Shown here piece by piece: positions 62,678 through 64,000 of a stretch of 64,000 bases of DNA (positions are counted from its first letter, which is position 1; each line of letters begins with the position of its first letter). The notes beneath the pieces were generated by a model. That model was given only the letters and a program-made list of their open reading frames with translations, searched no databases and was not told where the DNA came from. The DNA is from Cohaesibacter intestini (GTDB taxonomy: Bacteria > Pseudomonadota > Alphaproteobacteria > Rhizobiales > Cohaesibacteraceae), in NCBI RefSeq assembly GCF_003324485.1, contig NZ_QODK01000004.1:62001-126000 (forward strand). Direction: 5' to 3'. A program made the translations under genes and the position numbers.

Positions 62678-64000
62678 ATGGCTAAGGTTCTGATTTCTGA
62701 CAAACTGTCTCCAACCGCCGTTCAGGTCTTCAAGGACAAAGGCGTTGAAGTCGACTATCTGCCCGATCTGGGCAAAGACAAGGACAAGCTGATTGAAATT
62801 ATCGGTCAGTATGACGGGCTGGCGATCCGGTCTGCCACCAAGGCGACCGAAAAAGTCATTGCTGCCGCAGACAATCTCAAGGTCATCGGTCGCGCTGGTA
62901 TCGGCGTTGACAATGTGGACATCGAGAAAGCCACCCAGCGCGGCATCATCGTGATGAATACCCCGTTCGGCAACTCCATCACCACGGCCGAGCATGCCAT
63001 TGCCATGATGTTTGCCGTGGCTCGCCAGATCCCGGCGGCTGATGCGTCGACGCAGGCTGGCAAATGGGAAAAATCCAAATTCATGGGGGTCGAAATCACC
63101 GGCAAGACCCTTGGCATCATTGGCTGCGGCAATATCGGTGGAATCGTGGCGACCCGCGGCGTTGGCCTGAAAATGAAGGTCATCGCTTTCGACCCCTTCC
63201 TGTCGCCAGAGCGTGCAATGGATCTGGGGGTTGAGAAGGTCGAACTGGAAGACCTGTTCAAGCGCGCTGACTTCATCTCGCTGCACACCCCTCTGACTGA
63301 AAAGACACGCAATGTTGTCTCCGCAGAAGCCATTGCTTCCATGAAAGACGGCGTGCGCATCATCAACTGCGCCCGTGGTGGTCTTGTTGACGAAGGTGCT
63401 CTGGCGGAAGCCATCAAAAGCGGCAAGGTTGCTGGTGCGGCCTTTGACGTCTTCACTGAAGAGCCGGCCAAGGAAAATGTGCTGTTCGGTCTGCCGAACG
63501 TGGTCTGCACGCCGCATCTGGGGGCTTCTACCTCGGAAGCGCAGGAAAATGTGGCCATTCAGGTGGCTGAGCAGATGGCTGATTATCTGGTCAATGGCGC
63601 TGTTTCCAATGCACTCAACATGCCATCCATCACTGCTGAGGAAGCGCCTCGCCTGACGCCATTCGTCAAACTGGCTGACCAGCTTGGTTCCTTTGCCGGT
63701 CAGTTGACCGAGACCAGCCTGCAGGGCATTCGCATCGAATATGAAGGCGATGTGGCCGAGATGAACACCCGTGCGCTAACGTCCGTGGTTCTCTCTGGCG
63801 TGTTGAAGCCGCTGCTGCAGACCGTCAATATGGTCTCTGCTCCGGCTGTTGCCAAAGAGCGTGGCATTCACATTGAGGAAACCCGTCGCGAGCAGCAGGG
63901 CGCCTATGAGAATTACATCCGCGTCACACTGATTACCGAACGTCAGGAACGCAGCGTTGCTGGCACCGTGTTTGGCGATGCCAAGCCGCGCATCATCCAG
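62678..64000 (+). CDS. serA: D-3-phosphoglycerate dehydrogenase, 5' part
   Basis: The first 441 codons, cut by the window end. It catalyses the first step of serine synthesis. The start MAKVLISDKLSPTAVQVFKD follows GAGGAG. The substrate domain has RAGIGVDNVDIEKATQRG; the NAD-binding GxGxxG reads GIIGCGNIGGIVA (about 145-157); the catalytic arginine is in INCARGGLVDEGAL, the glutamate in FDVFTEEP and the histidine in TPHLGAST. After residue 320 the intervening (ASB-like) domain begins; the ACT domain lies beyond the window. Confidence 0.95.
   Translation, partial: MAKVLISDKLSPTAVQVFKDKGVEVDYLPDLGKDKDKLIEIIGQYDGLAIRSATKATEKVIAAADNLKVIGRAGIGVDNVDIEKATQRGIIVMNTPFGNSITTAEHAIAMMFAVARQIPAADASTQAGKWEKSKFMGVEITGKTLGIIGCGNIGGIVATRGVGLKMKVIAFDPFLSPERAMDLGVEKVELEDLFKRADFISLHTPLTEKTRNVVSAEAIASMKDGVRIINCARGGLVDEGALAEAIKSGKVAGAAFDVFTEEPAKENVLFGLPNVVCTPHLGASTSEAQENVAIQVAEQMADYLVNGAVSNALNMPSITAEEAPRLTPFVKLADQLGSFAGQLTETSLQGIRIEYEGDVAEMNTRALTSVVLSGVLKPLLQTVNMVSAPAVAKERGIHIEETRREQQGAYENYIRVTLITERQERSVAGTVFGDAKPRIIQ

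Overview
The window is chromosomal DNA of an alphaproteobacterium. The gene families and gene neighbourhoods point to the Hyphomicrobiales (Rhizobiales): purE-purK, tkt-gap-pgk with an adjacent ThiE-like gene, DUF4164-zapA-6S RNA-fthC, ruvCAB-ybgC-tolQRAB-pal-cpoB-tilS-ftsH-glmM, an Omp25-like beta-barrel gene, rcdA and the DUF1013/TrcR gene. A genus cannot be fixed by reading alone; a marine Cohaesibacter/Stappia-like bacterium is only a guess.

Layout. 1-8.1 kb: end of an M3 peptidase, an ABC1-family kinase, a small cytochrome oxidase subunit, a TPR lipoprotein, rpsU, purK/purE, two DUF465 genes and an acyl-CoA ligase. 8.4-17.3 kb: TauE/SafE permease, prpE, trcR (DUF1013), a TadG-like vWA protein, a quinone oxidoreductase, an intergenic region with a likely small RNA, rcdA and rpmE. 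17.6-25.6 kb: an MsbA-like ABC exporter, a MotA/OmpA-like pair, suhB, efp, a SEL1-repeat protein and a ThiE-like protein. 25.7-30.5 kb: pgk, gap, tkt, all on the minus strand. 31.2-35.4 kb: DUF4164, zapA, 6S RNA, fthC, a ymdB-type phosphodiesterase, yebC and a LysE exporter. 35.5-49.2 kb: one long plus-strand envelope and recombination block (ruvCAB, ybgC, tolQRAB, pal, cpoB, tilS, ftsH, glmM). 49.2-51.3 kb: an EamA transporter and an Omp25-like protein. 61.4 kb to the end: serC and the start of serA.

Between the Omp25-like gene and serC sits a 9.7-kb integrated element (51629-61382), bounded by perfect 23-bp direct repeats. It carries an integrase, an overlapping excisionase-like HTH gene, a MerR-like regulator, a complete HK97-type head set (large terminase, HNH, capsid, protease, connector, portal) and a small replication module (a PrimPol-like protein without its catalytic residues and a RepA-like ATPase). 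It has no tail, lysis or cargo genes. This is the gene content expected of a capsid-forming satellite (cf-PICI-like) rather than a whole phage, and it is the most notable system here. It inserted inside the serC leader, so serC is separated from its original upstream sequence.

A second theme is cell-cycle control. Perfect TTAA-N7-TTAA boxes, the CtrA consensus, lie upstream of a candidate anti-Shine-Dalgarno small RNA (15697-15711), tolQ (38334-38348) and the Omp25-like gene (50439-50453). The window also encodes RcdA (CtrA proteolysis), TrcR and ZapA.
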